64,000 nucleotides of DNA. It comes from Sphingobium yanoikuyae. GTDB taxonomy: Bacteria; Pseudomonadota; Alphaproteobacteria; Sphingomonadales; Sphingomonadaceae. How positions within the stretch are numbered: position 1 is the first letter of the stretch; each line of letters begins with the position of its first letter. The DNA lies in the NCBI RefSeq assembly GCF_013001025.1, contig NZ_CP053021.1, positions 1,691,501 through 1,755,500 on the forward strand. Reading direction: 5' to 3'. Positions 63,029 to 64,000 of this stretch are shown one piece after another. The notes under the pieces were generated by a model. It had not been told where the DNA came from. It did no database searches and saw only the letters and a list, made by a program, of their open reading frames with translations. Both the position numbers and the translations under genes were made by a program.

Positions 63029-63664
63029 GTGACCTTAGATGCCGGTGACGCCTCTGAACGTCCTGGTCGCGGGAGGCCTAGGAACCCCGCGATCGAGATA
63101 AAGATCATGGAAGCGGCGCTGCGCCTTTACGGGCAGGTCGGGTGGCAGGGGTTCAACCTGGACGGGGTGGCGCGGGGTGCGAATGTCAGCAAGGACGCGC
63201 TCTATCGACGCTGGAAATCGCGCGAGTCTCTGTTGGAAGCGGCTTTGGTGCAGCGCTTTGACTGGATCATCGCCATCGACAATGGAAATATCCGGGACGA
63301 TCTACTTACGCTCGCGACACGTACGTTTGATATTTTTGCCGGCAACTATGGCGAGGTGGCTCTCCAATTGCGAACAGATGCCCGACGGTTCCAGGAGGTC
63401 CAAGCATTTGCCGCACCTTATCGAGAATTGATGGTGCTGCAGGGGAGGCGCATCGTTAGGCGTGCGCTCGATAGGGGAGAATTACCTGCTGAAGCGAAGC
63501 CGGGCCTCATCATGGACTTGCTGATCGGTGGAATAACTAATCGCATAATCTCGACGCCGCCACAGTTGCGAAATAAAATGCTGGCAAATTCGAAAATATT
63601 TATCAAAGAAACCGTCGATGTGATTTTGTCGGGCGCGCGGCTTTTGAAGACATCAGATAGTTGA
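63029..63664 (+). CDS. TetR-family regulator of the catabolic operon
   Basis: 211 aa from GTG 63029. The helix-turn-helix at about 20-68 reads IKIMEAALRLYGQVGWQGFN, ARGANVSKDALYRRWKSRES. The C-terminal domain resembles TetR_C ligand domains (LQLRTDARRFQEVQAFAAPY). Divergent to the acyl-CoA dehydrogenase operon, so it is the probable repressor, with an acyl-CoA or the alcohol as possible ligand. Confidence 0.88.
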   Translation: MTLDAGDASERPGRGRPRNPAIEIKIMEAALRLYGQVGWQGFNLDGVARGANVSKDALYRRWKSRESLLEAALVQRFDWIIAIDNGNIRDDLLTLATRTFDIFAGNYGEVALQLRTDARRFQEVQAFAAPYRELMVLQGRRIVRRALDRGELPAEAKPGLIMDLLIGGITNRIISTPPQLRNKMLANSKIFIKETVDVILSGARLLKTSDS

Positions 63665-63715
63665 CCGACAAGTGAAGGTATTGATCTCATCGCTCGATTC
63701 GTAGATTCGCCAATT

Positions 63716-64000
63716 TCAATAATATGTTGCGGTTCGTTGTGGGAGGATGCGAATTGAAGCGATGAGTGCCCCGACGGTGGATGAGACGATAAGGCCTTCC
63801 CACTCTTTGGCGAGACAATAGCACCTGTCGAGCCAAGCGAGTGCGTTCGACCACCCACGGATGGGGCAAGACCGCCTCGCCAGTAGCCCCGTCGGATCGT
63901 TTAGCGATTTTGGTGGTCCAGCCCCCTTTTGTGGCAAGCAAATCAAGCTTGGCTCCGGCGTAGCCCTCGTTGTCGAAGATATACTGCATCCGCGGGAACC
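63716..64000 (-). pseudogene. IS5-family transposase C-terminal remnant, continues past the window
   Basis: The minus frame entering from the right edge reads DNEGYAGAKLDLL, KIAKRSDGATGEAVLPHPWV and VERT. A one-base shift then moves the rest (LAWLDRCYCLAKEWEGLIVS, VGALIASIRIL) to another frame ending at 63716. This is the IS5 C-terminal DDE end (VVERT is the conserved Glu region). Frameshifted and partial. Which side carries the rest cannot be seen. Confidence 0.75.

Noticed and set aside
1..64000. CRISPR arrays, rRNA or tRNA genes
   Set aside because: No regularly spaced direct repeats and no tRNA or rRNA sequence were recognised on either strand; the only clustered repeats are those of the transposon and IS ends.

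Overview
The window is high-GC DNA (roughly 60-65% by eye) with alphaproteobacterial gene content. A CueR/HmrR-type copper regulator, class I PHA synthesis genes, Mla-type lipid transport and many 4-nt stop/start overlaps point to a sphingomonad or close relative. That placement is inference; no rRNA or tRNA gene was seen.

Layout. (1) 1-8.0 kb: metal and stress genes. These are a 5'-truncated type II P-type ATPase, a tandem universal stress protein, a CopA/SilP-like Cu(I) ATPase overlapping a CueR-like regulator behind a symmetric operator region, and remnants of an IS3 orfA and of a second heavy-metal ATPase. (2) 8.3-11.3 kb, minus strand: a CPA1 Na+/H+ antiporter and a GltS-like glutamate symporter. 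(3) 11.46-21.68 kb, minus strand: a ten-gene tightly coupled operon, phaC > maoC-pta fusion > ackA > fabI > pldA (OM phospholipase A) > orphan C-terminal piece of an FAD oxidoreductase > mlaE > mlaF > mlaD > auxiliary lipoprotein. It links polyhydroxyalkanoate synthesis, acyl-phosphate metabolism and phospholipid turnover/transport in one transcript. (4) 22.2-27.9 kb, plus strand: the rest of the PHA functions (SDR, phaB1, phaA, an orphan lptB-like ATPase, divergent TetR, phaB2, phasin-like protein), closed by a 13-bp-stem hairpin. (5) 28.0-35.5 kb, plus strand: a tripartite efflux/ABC operon (outer-membrane factor, HlyD-type adaptor, RbbA-like double ATPase-permease, ABC-2 permease) ending in an L,D-transpeptidase.

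(6) 35.5-53.5 kb is a mobile and decayed region. It holds broken AI-2E-transporter-like and pRiA4b-ORF3-like genes and an IS630 element. Next is a conjugative DNA-processing block in the order RHH accessory protein, coupling protein, MobF relaxase, nuclease-like protein, VirB1-like transglycosylase, with an oriT candidate just upstream. A Tn7-like tnsA-tnsB-tnsC-tniQ operon then appears to have entered the end of the transglycosylase gene. Its tniQ is cut by a complete IS21 element with 30-bp perfect terminal repeats and no target duplication. Beyond the IS21 lie a second, deleted copy of the efflux adaptor/permease, a frameshifted class C beta-lactamase-like gene with a BlaI-type palindrome, and an IS5 remnant.

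(7) 53.5-62.95 kb, minus strand, with a divergent TetR gene at 63.0 kb: a complete-looking catabolic operon (two acyl-CoA dehydrogenases, Zn alcohol dehydrogenase, aldehyde dehydrogenase, double CaiB/BaiF CoA-transferase, crotonase, thiolase-like protein) that would take an alcohol to an acid, to a CoA ester and through beta-oxidation. The window ends inside another IS5-type remnant.

The best candidates for something new are the coupled PHA/phospholipid operon and the compact TnsABC-TniQ transposon. The substrate of the catabolic operon is also unknown.
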